In this document: piece after piece, positions 26,652 through 40,400 of the stretch
Layout: each line of letters begins with the position of its first letter
How positions within the stretch are numbered: the first letter of the stretch is position 1
Assembly (NCBI GenBank): GCA_017452945.1
Contig: JAFTLD010000009.1
Coordinates: forward strand, 48,028-112,027
Length of the DNA stretch: 64,000 nucleotides
From: Clostridia bacterium
Lineage (GTDB): Bacteria; Bacillota_A; Clostridia; Oscillospirales; CAG-272
Reading direction: 5' to 3'
The notes under the pieces: generated by a model
Told to the model about the DNA's origin: nothing
The model's database searches: none
The model's input: only the letters and a program-made list of their open reading frames with translations
Translations under genes and position numbers: made by a program

Positions 26652-27722
26652 ATGAAAAACAATAAAGGCTTTTCGCTGGTTGAACTGATCGTGGTTATTG
26701 CGATCATGGCAATCCTCGCGGCTGTTGCTGTAGCCGGCTTTAGCTTCTACATCCCTAAGGCTCAACAGGCTGCTGATGAGCAACTGTTTAGCGACGTTGG
26801 ATATGCATTAAAATTAGGCCATCAGTCTGGTTATGATGTATGCAATGGCTATGTTGTTCTTTCCTATGGCGCTAACGCGTATGCAGAAGGCGAAGGCGTT
26901 GAACAAGCTATGGCGGCTGTATTTGGCGATGATTGGAAAGAAGATGAAAGTTTGCAGTTGAAGACAAACTGGATGTCCTCTTTTGAGGGTAGTTCCTTTA
27001 ACGGACAGGAGCAGGAGCTTATTGGGAAAATTGATAATTTGACCGATGCTCTCGGTGAAACGATTCTTGATTTGGGTGGAGCTAATTTTGAAAAATATAT
27101 GGACGATCTTGGCGTCGATAAAGAAGATCCTGATGTGGCATCCGATGCAGCTGTATTCTATGTGGCAAATCAAGTATCTCAGATGAAGACTGCTGACAAG
27201 CAGGCATTGGTTTCCGGGCTTTCGACAGTTAGTTTCAGTTCGTCTACTGATGCGTTGGCTTACTTTGTGAATAAAGGAATGTCCAAGGTCTCCGCAGCCG
27301 CAAGCTTGTATACCTTGGCGGAAGGTATGTGTACTTACCTTGGCGATACAGATGTAACAAATGCTTTTAATGAGAAAGTTAATGCTTTAGGTACGAATTC
27401 TTATGAAGATCAAGATGCTGCAGTAGCTGCAGTGTTTGAAGCTTTCAATGCTGCTCAAAGTAAGGCAAATGAGAAAGGTTTGAACGAAAAAATGGCTAAG
27501 TATTTCAGCGAAGGCCAGGCCGGCAAAGATATGCAGGCATATCTTGATATGCTGACTTCTGTAGCAAGCGCTGATCAGCAAGTAAAAGAGAATTTTGGTA
27601 CAGATAATTGCTTCTCTAATCTTGGCAGTCTGGTTGATGCAGTTACCGGTGGCGGTGTCGTTATCTATATTGAAGAAGTAGACGGCAAATTAATCGTCGT
27701 TAGCACTGCAAAGGCTGAATAA
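26652..27722 (+). CDS. type IV pilin-like protein B, 356 residues
   Basis: The same prepilin N-terminus as protein A (MKNNKG then FSLVELIVVIAIMAILAAVAV), with an unusually long mature domain of 350 residues. That domain is acidic, largely helical and alanine-rich (AAVAAVFEAFNAAQSKANEKG), with only three cysteines and no Cys/His module. It starts behind AAGGAG. The next gene begins two bases after its stop. Its length suggests a minor or tip pilin rather than the main subunit; that is inference. Confidence 0.82.
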   Translation: MKNNKGFSLVELIVVIAIMAILAAVAVAGFSFYIPKAQQAADEQLFSDVGYALKLGHQSGYDVCNGYVVLSYGANAYAEGEGVEQAMAAVFGDDWKEDESLQLKTNWMSSFEGSSFNGQEQELIGKIDNLTDALGETILDLGGANFEKYMDDLGVDKEDPDVASDAAVFYVANQVSQMKTADKQALVSGLSTVSFSSSTDALAYFVNKGMSKVSAAASLYTLAEGMCTYLGDTDVTNAFNEKVNALGTNSYEDQDAAVAAVFEAFNAAQSKANEKGLNEKMAKYFSEGQAGKDMQAYLDMLTSVASADQQVKENFGTDNCFSNLGSLVDAVTGGGVVIYIEEVDGKLIVVSTAKAE

Positions 27723-27724
27723 TT

Positions 27725-28447
27725 ATGTTTCCGAATCTTTCCTTCGGCTCGGTGTCGATCTCTACGTACTGGTTGATGCTGGCTGTTGGTACTATCGGAA
27801 TGTTTGTGTGTTTAATGCAAAGGAGAAAGCGTTTCTCACTGTCGTGGATTCAAAGTGCGCTTTTTACACTTGTTTTGACAATAGTGGGAATAGCGGGTAC
27901 GAAACTCTTGCATGTATTGGAAAATCTTGAACACACGCTGAAAAACGGATTAACTCTTGGTGGTTTTTCGTTTTTCGGCGCGGTGTTCCTGATTCCGCTT
28001 GTTATGCCTTTGGCGGGCAAGATGTTTCGGTTATCTTCCACACAAACGATGGATATCAGCGGCCCATGCGTTGCCATTATGATCGGCTGTATGCGTGTGG
28101 GCTGCTTTTTTCAAGGCTGTTGTGGTGGATGGGAGGCAAACATTGGAAATGTGTGCTTTCAGTGGCCCACGCAAGCAATTGAAAGTATCTGTGATTTTAT
28201 AATTTTGGCGTTTCTTCTACGTAGAGAGGGGCGCAATGTTAATAACGCCTGTTTGTATCCTTGGTTTATGATATTGTATGGCGTTGTACGTTTTTTTGTG
28301 GAATTTTTGCGCGATACTCCCAAAAACTGGCTATTATTTAGCCAAGGGCAATGGTATTCTGCTGCGGCAATACTTGTGGGAGTATTATGGATAATAATCC
28401 AAAAAAGAAAGGGGCAGAGTAATGCGCTTATTCAAGAAAAAAAATAA
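27725..28447 (+). CDS. Lgt-family membrane protein with altered active-site motifs
   Basis: A 240-residue protein with about seven membrane helices that follows the layout of prolipoprotein diacylglyceryl transferase. GGFSFFGAV stands where Lgt has GGMSFHGG, so the essential histidine is replaced by Phe. The R-x-GNF-x-N region reads MRVGCFFQGCCGG, with Cys in place of the conserved Asn, as in the 'GCFxxGCC' group of Lgt-like proteins of unknown function. YGVVRFFVEFLRDTP is preserved. It starts two bases after pilin B, and its end overlaps the giant gene by 26 bases, so it is firmly part of this locus. It may act on the products of the locus instead of serving as the housekeeping Lgt. Confidence 0.8.
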   Translation: MFPNLSFGSVSISTYWLMLAVGTIGMFVCLMQRRKRFSLSWIQSALFTLVLTIVGIAGTKLLHVLENLEHTLKNGLTLGGFSFFGAVFLIPLVMPLAGKMFRLSSTQTMDISGPCVAIMIGCMRVGCFFQGCCGGWEANIGNVCFQWPTQAIESICDFIILAFLLRREGRNVNNACLYPWFMILYGVVRFFVEFLRDTPKNWLLFSQGQWYSAAAILVGVLWIIIQKRKGQSNALIQEKK

Positions 28448-31400
28448 GCTCAGCATTATATTGATGCTAGTATGTGCTGTATGGGCATTGCTGATGATTG
28501 CGATTCCGGTAATGCGCGTTGCAGCGGAGGGAACCCTGTCGGTGCCCAGTTTGGGTGTGAGTTCGAGTGGTACTTCTTCAAATGTATCATGGACCTTGAA
28601 TGGAACCAGCGCATCCATATCGATGACATCTACTTCGAGTACAAGTTGTGGTACCACTTCTTGGGATACCAAAGAGGGTAAACTCACATTCACAAATAAC
28701 TATTCTAAAAATGCTGTTTTATCATTTGACTATGTCGCAAGCAATAAAGCAACTCTTACTCTTGGGGGGGAGGCTATTAATGATGACAGCGGCGCTAAAT
28801 CTGTAGAACTCAGTGCGGGTGCAACTTATGCTATTTATATAACTAGTCCTGAGAATAGCGTCCAGACAACCTTGAATTTGACGAATATCCAGTTGGTAGA
28901 GAAGTCCGATACGAAAATTTCCTTTATGCCTGTGGATGGAATACCATATTCCGTTAACGGTACGCAGGTGTCTACTTCTCCGCTTGAGATTACAGGGCAG
29001 GCTGGCGATATATATACAATTACTAGCGGCAAAGCTAACTATTACTGCATCTACTTGGACTGGACAAATGGTACTGAAAGCGGGAAATTTGCGTTGAATT
29101 CTGCCAATCAGGTTTCCCCCGGTGAAACCTGTACTATTACACCTATCTTTATTTATGATGAGAATGGAGTAGCTCCGTTTAAGGTAGGTAGTACTCAATA
29201 TTGGACATGGGACAGTGCATTTATAGCTGCAGGAACAGGCACTGTTATTATGTCAGAAAATTATGTTCTGCCAAGTGACTTGGCTGGTAACGGATTGGGT
29301 TCTAATGGCAAATACGTATCTTATGATACAACAACAGGAAAGATTACGTATACTATTCCTTCCGGAGCCACGTTGTTGATTCCATACTCAAGTGACAATA
29401 CTACTATTAAGGGTGAAAATGAAGATTTTCCGTATGCCAATACAACAACGGTTAACAATAGTAGCACAGGCGTATTAGATCCTAGTAGTGGTTTGTATTT
29501 AACCTTGACTGTTCCGCAAAATGCTAATGTAGCAGTTTCCGGAGGTAGACTGGTTGTCGGAGGAACGATACATTCAGCAGCCGGTGGTAAAGCTGCCGGA
29601 GTAACTGCCGGAGGCGATCGCGGTACTCATTCTAATATTCAACTGAATGGTACGATATCTCTTGAGGAAGGATCAAAACTTTCAACTACCGGATACATAC
29701 TTGGAAACGGTACGCTTCAGGTTGCTTCAGGTGCCAGTGTTTATCAACCGTTTATCGTATTGGATTACCGCGGCGGTTCTTATACTGTATCAACAAACGG
29801 TACGATATCTCCTTTTGTTCGTTTCGCTGTGCAGAATATACAAAGCGATGTGATAATGTATAGTGGCTCGAAAATGTACGGATATGCGGATTTGTACACC
29901 GGTTCATATTCTGCGTTTGGAGTCGAAGTTATGGCAGCTAAGCATAACTGTTCTACTCCTTTGCTTATTGGAGATGGGAGTCAAGATGCTTTGATCCAGT
30001 TAGCTTCGGGAGCAGTTCTTCGTTCCACGTATGATTCCTCTACCTATGTGGCGTCATTTAATAACTATTGCAAAGACATAGGAAAACTGTCTCTGCATAT
30101 AACAGGCGGCGCCTCATTTGGCAGTTTGGAATTGAGTGTATCTGCTGCCGGGCAAACAGAGCAAGTTTCTACAAAGAGCATTGTATTTCCTGTTCCATAC
30201 AATTTTGATATTACTTTGAGTGCTGTTAGCAATGCAGACGGAACGTACGGAAATGGAACGTATAGTATTCCGAATGCTATGGCACTTCTTCCCGGAGCAA
30301 CTATGACGGTTGAAGAAGGAGCAACTTTGAATATTAGTAGTACCTTTATGGTATTTGATGGGTTTTATGAACATACGCAATCCGGGGAATATGGTGACTC
30401 AAGCACACCCGTTGCAATTCATCAGACTTCTAATCAAAGTTATCCGATAAGCGATATGCTTCAAAGTGGTACATTTGGTGGAAATGGTACTGCCAATTTT
30501 ATTGTTAACGGCAATTTGGTTGTGACGAACACAGGAAATTTTGGCGGATTAATTCAAACGAGTGGAACTGCAGGTCAATTAAGAATTAACGGTTCAACGT
30601 CATGCACCGTTGATATGGGCTTGGGAGGAACGGGCCTTGGAAAACTGAGCAAAGACTTTGCCGGCAAGACACGGCGTGCATTAAATGCTCAGATTATAGA
30701 TCCTGCAACCGGTAAGTTGACAAACATTACACAGGGAACGACCTACAAGAGCACAACGGGCTATGCCATGCTGTTGGAGTATACTTACACATTATGGACA
30801 ACTCCGACGGAAACTCAAAGTGTCACCGATCCCTTGAGTGCAGTTGTAAGCGGTGGATGGTACACAGGCGACAGCGTTCCCGTTCCTACCGGTGACGTTG
30901 CAAGCATCACGCGCGGTGGTACTGTAACCAAATATCCCAGCCTGCAGGCAGCAATCAACTATGCGCAGTCGGGTGACGTGATCACGCTTCTGAAGGATCT
31001 TGATTCTTGGGAGCCTCTCTACATTCCCGAAACTCTGCAGAATCTCACCATCGATCTGGGCGGTCATGCGATCAGTAACCCCAAGGGTTACGGTCTGATC
31101 GTCAACGACGGTGGTGTGACTGTGAACCTTGGCGGTATTGATTTCGAATATAGCAGCTACGTGATGTTCATTCAGAACCGCGAAAACGCAACGCTGACGC
31201 TGAACACCAATGGCGGTAGCCTTATCATTGGCGACCTTACCGTGGCATACGACTCCGTTATCTACAACTACGGCACGTTGACCATGAATATGGGCGGCGG
31301 TGACATTACCGTAGGAAACGTTTCCAATACGGATGCCACTGCAACCACGGCTCTCTTGCAGTCCGTGATTGCCAACTATGGCACCATGACTTTGGATATG

Positions 31401-34400
31401 GGTGGCGGAGATATCACAGTTGGCGATGCCAGCACGGGCAAAGCCTCTACCGTCCAGAATTCCGTGATTGAAAACCATGGCTCCATGACACTGCGCTTGG
31501 GCGGTGGCAATATTACCATAGGCGTTGAGGGCGTTACTGCAAACAATTCGCTCTCTGCTATTGTGAACTATGGTTCTATGGATATCACAGGCCCCGGTAC
31601 TATTACGAATCATGCATCCTCTACGGCAGGAATTTCTGTTGGTGCGACAAGTACAACTATTTCGTTCGTCTCCGCGATTCGAAATGAGGGCGAGGATGCA
31701 GAGCTGTCTGTACAGGGCGTGACATTGGCGACAACGCAGGCACAGGTGAACACCAGCAACGCACTGCTGCACAACAGCTCCGTTATCATCAACTTCAAGG
31801 GTGCTACCATTACTAAGTTGGATAATGTCACTATAACGCACGTGAACGGCCACGGTATCTATAACCTTGGCGGTACGATTGATCTGATTTCCGGTGGAAG
31901 TATTGTGGGCTATCGCGGTATCTACAACCAGAATATCCGTTCGGGAGCTGAGAAAGTGGGTGAAGGCCTTGTTGTAGATTATGAGGCAATGATCCGTGAG
32001 ATCAAGGATGTTACCATCACTGTTACGCAGTACGGTATCTACAACTATGGTACGATTGGTACCATTTGCGGTAGTACGTCGATTACTGCGGATACATACG
32101 CGATTTACAACAGTAATGGATGGTATTACAATACGAACAAGAATTTTGTGGAAACCGTAACTGATTCTGATGGTCAGGTTGTAACCTCTTATTACGATCT
32201 GGATTATGACTTTGACGGTGTTACGGCAGACGCTTTGCTGAACGGCACTAAGAAACTGAGATTGCCCACGATTGCCCGTATTACGGACAACGTGCAGATC
32301 AGCACGACTTCGGCGACGGCGGATAACCGCACCGTATACAATCTTGGATACATTGCCGAGATCAGCGGGAACGTTTCTATATCCGCTGCCTGCAAAACCG
32401 CTATCCGTATTGAAACCGGTGGTCGCATCGGGACAATCAGCGGAAACGTTGCAATTTCTTCTGCAACAGGTTCATACAGCAGTTGTCCTGTGATTTATAT
32501 CACCGGCCAGCCTACCTTGAGTATTACCGATTATAAGGATGCTGCAGGCAGCGTAGTACAGAAAACGGTAACCGAATACGGCAACCCGTCTTCTATTGGC
32601 AGTATCAATGGCGACGGTGCTACCGGCATTACCATTACTTCGGGCGGCTCTTACGGCATTTATTTAGCCAGCGGCGGTGAGATCGATTCGATCGGTGGCA
32701 AGGTCAGCATCAGCACGACCGGATACGGTATTGCGATTCACAGTACGGGTGCGTTGTCAACCAGGGAAATTGTTTACACATATACCGATTCTGCTAGCAG
32801 AGAGACCAGAACGAAGATTGTGACTACCTCCACGTATGTTCCTAACCGTATTGGAACCATTGGCGCGAATGCATCGGATCAGATCACGATTACCGTGACA
32901 GGTAGTTACGGTATCAGTAATGCCGGTGAGATCGGTAGCATTGGTGGAAATGTTACAATTAGTGCAGCATCTTACGGTATTACTGTCAGCAGTACCGGCC
33001 CGTTGGAGAAGCAGATCATTGACCAAACCGTTCAATACAATGCAGAAACAAAGAAGGATGTCGATACTAAGAAGATTACCGAGTCCACGTATAAGTCGGC
33101 TTATATTGGCTCGATTGGAGATGCCTCTTCGGATGTAATCACGATCACGGTTACCGGCAGCACCGGTATTGGCAACTCCGGTGTGATTGATAGTATAGGC
33201 GGTAAGGTTACGATCAACGCCGGATCTTACGGCATTAGTAATTCTTCTCAGTCAATGCTGAAAAACGTAGTAACGATTACGTATGCTGCTGGCGGAACAA
33301 CGAAAACCAAACAGGAAACAAACACTGATTACGTTGCACCGCACATTGGTACGATTGGCGGGGATGCTAACGATTCCGTTTCTATTACAGTTAGTGGAAA
33401 TTATGGTATTTTCAATGTCGGCACCATTGATCGTATCGGTTCTATCACTGTTGAAGCGAATAATTATGCCATTTGTAATGGATATAGCAGCAGTCCGTCA
33501 ATACTTACTAAAGAAGAAACTATTGACTATGCTGCGGATGGTAAAGCGGAGACAAAAAAAGATTCCTCTTATACCTACTCGGCTCCGTATATCGGTTCGA
33601 TTGCAGGAGTTTCTACCGATGTCGTTTCCATTAAGGCTAATGCGTCATATGGCCTTTACAATTCCGGAACAATTGAAAAAATTGGCCCCGGTAAAGTAAC
33701 CATAGATGTCACGACAAGCTATGGTATTCACAATGTTTGGTATACCTATACATATTTGACCAGACACGAAGTCATTGAAAAGGATGACGCAGGACAGTTA
33801 ATTACGGATAAGGACATTACTTACGAGTATTGCACTCCGCATATTAGTTCGATCAGCAACGTTACTATTACCGTCGGAACAAGCTACGGTATTTACAATA
33901 GTGGCGAGATTGATCACATTGGCTCGGTTTCGATCACGTCTCCGAGTTATGGTATCGCCAATACTTCCCAGACCACAACGAAAAGGGAAGATCATTATAC
34001 GTACGGTGATGATGGCAAGGAAACAATAAAGGATATCACCTATACGTATGCTTTTCCGTACATTGGTACGATCGGTGAGAGTGCTGACGATGTCGTTTCT
34101 ATCACAGTGACCGGAAGCTACGGCATTTACAATGCCGGTCAGATTGATTTGATTGGTTCCGGAACTACGGTATCGGCAAACACTTACACTGTATACAACC
34201 ATAATGAACGTCGATATGGATATCACGAAGTTACCACAAGTGCGCCGGATGTGAATGCGACTGATAAATTCCTTACCATTTACGACCGCACGTATATTTA
34301 TAGAGAACCGGCTACGATTACCAAGATAGAAGGTGCAACAATTACGAGCACGAGCACCGGAACTTCAGCCAGCAAGTCTTCAGCGATTTATAATTACGGT

Positions 34401-37400
34401 CATATAGAAAGCATTAAAAATGCGAAAATAAGCGCAAAAGGCCGATATGCGATATATAATTCGCCCGATGGAGCGCTTTCCGGTGAACGAAATACTATTC
34501 AATGGTATCTCGGTGCATCTTTGTTTGCAACCAGTGCAAAACAGTTTAATGAAACGAATCAGGGAACGGTAAATTACCGTGCATCTTCTATTGGTATCAT
34601 TGATGGCTGCACTTTGGAAGCAACCAGTTATGTGGTTGTTAATGGTGGTAAGATCGAGAATATCACAAACAGCAAGATCAAATCTGAAGGCGAACGTGCT
34701 ATCAGCAATGAATCTGCATTGCGTACGTCTATTGAGTACCAGCCTGATCTTAGCGAATATCTTGTCTATGATCAAGATGCAGGAAAGTATGCATGGTATA
34801 GTAAGCTGGACGAAGACACCGGAACCAGAGAGCCTATAACAGCCGCACCTTCTACCACCAACAAAGAACTGCCTGTGATCACCTCCATTGGTGAAGGTAA
34901 CGTGATCACCGGTACTACTAATGTGGTGATGAATTATGGGCGTATCGAAAGCATCGATAGCGAAGAAGGAAAGTCTACGTTGATCAAGGCAAGTGCCGGT
35001 GTTGCGATTTATAACTATCGTGGCTTAATGCTGGCGACCAATGACTACAGAAGTGCAACCATTGGCACTATCAACAACGTGGTGGTCATTGGTACTACCT
35101 ACGCTATCAAAAACGGTGATGGCAATGCGGATTACGCTGCCGTCCAGATTGATGAACTGGGAGAGGGTCTTATTGCAATTGCCACGGGTAGCAGCGGATA
35201 TGCGCTGTATACTGCTGACAATGCGACAACCGCGTTGATTTCCGGTGGTTACTACCATAGTGCCAAGGGAACGCAGGGGTATGCAATTCGTAATTTCGCA
35301 AGCCAGATCTACCCTGAAGGCATGAAGCTCAGTGCGACCACCCAATCGGTGACTGTCACTTTGGACGATGGTTCTCAGGCCACTTACGATTGTTATTACA
35401 TCACTGATGCCACATGCACACATAGCTATATCGGGACAGTGACGACTCCTGCTACTTGTACCACTGCCGGTGTCAAGACCTTTACGTGTAGTCTTTGCGG
35501 TGATAGCTATACCGAAGCAATTGCTAATACCGGTCACATCGAAGTGGTTGATGCTGCAAAAGCCCCCACGTGTACCGAAACAGGTCTGACCGAAGGTAAG
35601 CATTGCTCCGTATGCGGAACCGTAACCGTTGCGCAAACATCTGTAGATGCACTCGGTCACACTGAAAAAACTATTACCGGTAAGGCAGCAACTTGTACCG
35701 CAACCGGTTTGACCGAAGGTAAGCAGTGTACTGTCTGTGGTGTAACTACGGTTACACAGACAGAAATTCCCGCAACCGGCCATACTTATGATGTGGGCGG
35801 TGCATACGATAAGACGTGTAATACGTGTGGAGCCACCAGAACGTGTACGCACCCGACTACCGAGACCGTGTCCGGAAAGGCTGCAACCTGCACCGAAACC
35901 GGTTTGACCGAAGGTGCGAGATGTACTGTATGTGGTGAAACTACTACTCCTCAGGAAGTTATTCCTGTACTTGCTCACACCGAAGTGATTGACGCAGCTG
36001 TTGCTGCAACCTGTACCGCAACCGGTAAGACCGAGGGTAAGCATTGTTCTGTATGTAATACAGTTCTTGTTGCACAGACCGATGTCCCCGCACTTGGCCA
36101 CACTTCTGTAGTTGATGAAGCAAAGGCACCCACGTGTACCGATACAGGTTTGACCGAAGGCTCTCACTGTGAGACTTGCGGCACCGTTCTCGTTGCACAA
36201 GAGGTTGTTGACGCACTTGGTCACACCGAAGTCATCGACGCTGCAGTTGGTGCAACGTGCGAAGAGACAGGCTTGACCGAAGGTAAGCACTGCTCCGTAT
36301 GTAATACGATCATTGTTGCACAGACGGAAGTAGCTGTACTCGGTCACACCGAGGTCATTGACAAAGCAGTTGCATCTACTTGTACCGCAACCGGCTTGAC
36401 CGAAGGTAAGCATTGCGGCAGAGAGAATTGTGATAAAGTCTTTGTTGCACAGGAAGTAATTCCTGCACTCGGCCACACCGAAGTAGTAGATGCAGCAGTG
36501 GCTCCCACTTGCTCTGCAACCGGTCTGACTGAAGGTAAGCATTGCTCTGTATGTAACGAAGTTCTCGTTGCACAGAGTGTAGTTGATAAGCTTGATCACA
36601 CCGAAGTGATCGACGCAGCAGTTGCTGCAACCTGTACCGATACAGGTTTGACCGAAGGCTCTCACTGTGAGACTTGCGGCACTGTTCTCGTTGCGCAGAC
36701 TGTTGTTCCTGCACTCGGCCACACCGAAGTAATTGACGCAGCAGTTGCCGCAACCTGTACCGATTCAGGTTTGACCGAAGGTAAGCACTGCTCCGTATGT
36801 AATGAAGTTCTCGTTGCGCAGACTGTGATTCCTGCACTCGGCCATACCGAAGTAATTGATGCCGAAGTCGCTGCGACATGTACCGCAACCGGTTTGACCG
36901 AAGGTAAGCATTGTTCCGTATGTGGCGAAGTTCTCGTTGCACAGACGGAAGTAGCCGCACTCGGCCACACCGAAGTTGTTGACGCAGCAGTCGCTGCAAC
37001 CTGTACCACAACAGGTCTGACCGAAGGTAAGCACTGTTCTGTATGTAACGAAGTTCTCGTTGCGCAGGAAGTAGTTGCTGCACTCGGCCACACTGAAGTG
37101 GTGGACGCAGCAGTCGCTGCAACCTGTACCACAACAGGTTTGACCGAAGGTAAGCATTGCTCCGTATGTAACGAAGTTCTCGTTAAACAAGAAGTTGTTG
37201 CGGCAAAGGGCCATGAGTACACAAGCGAGGTTACCACGCCTGCGACTTGTACCGAGGCAGGTGTTAAAACCTTTACTTGCTCCAAATGTGGAGACTCTGA
37301 TACCGAGGTTGTTCCTGCCATAGGGCACAACTACTCTTCTGATGTAACCGATCCGACTTGTACAGCAGAGGGTTACACGACCAACACTTGTTCCAACTGC

Positions 37401-40400
37401 GGTGATACGTACCAATCCGATAAGGTTGCTTCTTTGGGGCACAAATACGAAGGCGTTGTAACTGCTCCGACTTGTACCGAAGATGGTTATACGACCTACA
37501 CTTGCTCGGTTTGTGACGATTCCTATGTGGGTGACGAAGTTGACGCACTTGGTCACAAATACGAAGGCGTTGTAACTGCTCCGACTTGTACCGAAGATGG
37601 TTATACAACCTACACTTGCTCGGTTTGTGACGATTCCTATGTGGGTGACGAAGTTGACGCACTTGGTCACAAATACGAAGGCGTTGTGACTGTTCCGACC
37701 TGTACTGAAGATGGTTATACAACCTACACATGTTCGGTTTGTGACGATTCCTATGTGGGTGACAAAACCGATAAAAAGGGACACACTGCCGGCAAGTCTG
37801 TGGTAGAAAATGCTACCGATGCAACATGTGGTAATGCGGGATCCTACGACGAAGTCGTTTACTGCTCGGTTTGTGGTGTAGAGCTCAGCCGTGAAGAAAA
37901 AACAGTTGACGCACTCCCTCACAATTATGAATCTGTAGTTACTACTGAAGCGACCTGTACACAAAATGGCTTGATGACCTATACTTGTTCTGCTTGTGGT
38001 GATTCCTATACCGAGACAATCAACGCTACCGGTCACACATTGACTCAGGTTGGCGCCAAGGCTCCTACCTGTACCGAGGCGGGATATGAAGCATATGAGC
38101 ATTGCTCCTCTTGTACTTATACGACCTATAAGGAGATTGCATCTGATGGGCACAAGTACGAAAACTCCGTAACTGCTCCTACCTGTACCGAAGGCGGTTA
38201 CACGACTTATACTTGTTCTGTTTGCGGTGACACCTATACTGCTGACCAAACCCAAGCTCTCGATCACACGGAAGTAAATGATGCAGCAGTCGCACCGACC
38301 TGTACTGAAACCGGTCTAACTGAAGGATCTCACTGCTTCGTATGTGGCACTGTTCTTGTTAAACAGACGGTTGTTTCTGCAACAGGGCACAGCTATGACG
38401 ATGGTGTAGTAACTACTGATCCTATGTGTACTGTAGCTGGCGTTAAGACCTTTACTTGTACTTGCGGTGATTCCTATACGGAGCCGATCCAAGCAAAAGG
38501 TCACAGTTATACGCCGGTCGTAACCGATCCGACTTGTACAGCAGAGGGTTACACGACCAACACCTGTTCCAACTGCGGTGATACGTACACATCCGATAAG
38601 AAAGCTGCCCTTGGTCATACCGAGGTCGTAGACGCAGCAGTTGCTGCAACCTGTACTGCAACCGGTTTGACAGAAGGTAAGCACTGCTCCGTATGTGGTG
38701 AAGTTATTACTGCTCAGACTGAAGTTGCTGCACTTGGTCACACCGAAGTCATTGACGCAGCAGTTGCTGCAACCTGCACTGCAACCGGCTTGACCGAAGG
38801 TAAGCATTGTTCTGTATGTAATACAGTCCTTGTTGCACAGACCGATGTTCCCGCACTTGGTCACACCGAGGCGGACGCAGTTATTGAAAATTCGACCGCT
38901 GCATCCTGCGGCCAGGCGGGCTCTTATGAAGAGGTTGTTTATTGCTCTGTTTGTGGTGCAGAACTTAGCCGTGTTGATAAGACGGTTAATGCGCTTCCTC
39001 ACACCGATTCTACCGCTGTGGAAGAGAATAGAACTGAAGCATCTTGTACCGAATCAGGCTCTTACGATTCTGTTGTATACTGCTCCGTATGTGGTGCAGA
39101 AACGAAGAGAGATCCGGTGATTATTGATGCACTTGGCCACACTGAAGTCATTGATGCAGCAGCAGCACCCACATGCACAGAATCCGGCTTGACTGAAGGC
39201 AAGCATTGCTCTGTATGTGATGAAGTTTTCGTTGAACAGACCGTTGTTGATGCACTCGGCCACACCAAAGTGACCGATGATGCGGTTGAACCTACCTGTA
39301 CCGAAACCGGTTTGACCGAAGGCGCACACTGTGATGTTTGCGGTGAAGTCATTACTGAACAGACCGTGATTGATGCTCTTGGCCACGACGAAGTGGTAGA
39401 CGCAGCAGTCGAGGCAACCTGTACGGAAAAGGGCTTGACCGAAGGTTCTCACTGTAACGTTTGTGGCGAGGTTCTCGTTGCGCAAGAAGAGATCAAGGCT
39501 CTTGGCCATAATGAGATCACCGACGCAGCAGTCGATGCAACGTGTACCACGAGCGGTTTGACCGAAGGCAAGCATTGTGACGTTTGTGACACGGTAATTG
39601 TCAAGCAGACTGTTGTGGATGCTCTTGGTCACACCGAGGGGGCTCCTGTAGTTGAGAATTCTAATGCCACATCCTGTGGAGAGGCCGGCTCTTATGAAGA
39701 AGTGGTTTACTGTACGGTTTGTGGTGAAGAGCTCAGCCGCGAGAAGAAGACGGTTGATGCACTGCCTCACTCTCCTGCATCGGAAGTGATAGAAAATGAG
39801 ACCGAAGCAACCTGTACGACTGCCGGTTCTTATGAATCCGTTGTATACTGCTCCACTTGCGGAGTCGAACTCAGCAGAAAACCCCAAACTGTTGATGCAC
39901 TTGGTCATACCGAGTCACAGCCTGTGATGGAGAATAGAGTTGAAAGCACTTGCACAACTGCAGGCTCTTACGATTCTGTTGTTTACTGTACCGTTTGCGG
40001 TGAAGAACTCAGCCGCACAACGACAACGATTCGTGTCAAGGGACATACAATTGTGATTGATAGAGCGGCTGATGCAACATGTACAGCTGTTGGTAAGACC
40101 GAAGGCAAGCATTGTACGGTATGTAAAGAAATCCTTGTTGCTCAGGTGATCACCCCTGCAACAGGCCACGCCTACGATAACGACCAAGACTCTGAGTGTA
40201 ATACTTGCGGTTACAATCGTGATTTGGTGTGCGAACATACTGAAACGGTTCCTAAATGCGATAAGATGTATCGCTGGAATGAATGCGTGAACTGCCTGGC
40301 AACGGTAGGTGAGATTGAAGACCGTACCTATACGATCCATGTGATTGGTTATTGGGAAGGAAAGTCCACTATAGCAGATGCTAAGTATGGTTCCGACCTC

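Noticed and set aside
35025..39908. Minus-strand frames of several hundred codons opposite the Cys/His repeat array
   Set aside because: They mirror the coding repeats of the giant gene and contain only repeated low-complexity peptide without ribosome sites.
35410..40230. CRISPR-like periodicity
   Set aside because: Units of 114 or 123 bases are in frame and encode conserved peptide modules; there are no unique spacers and no cas genes.
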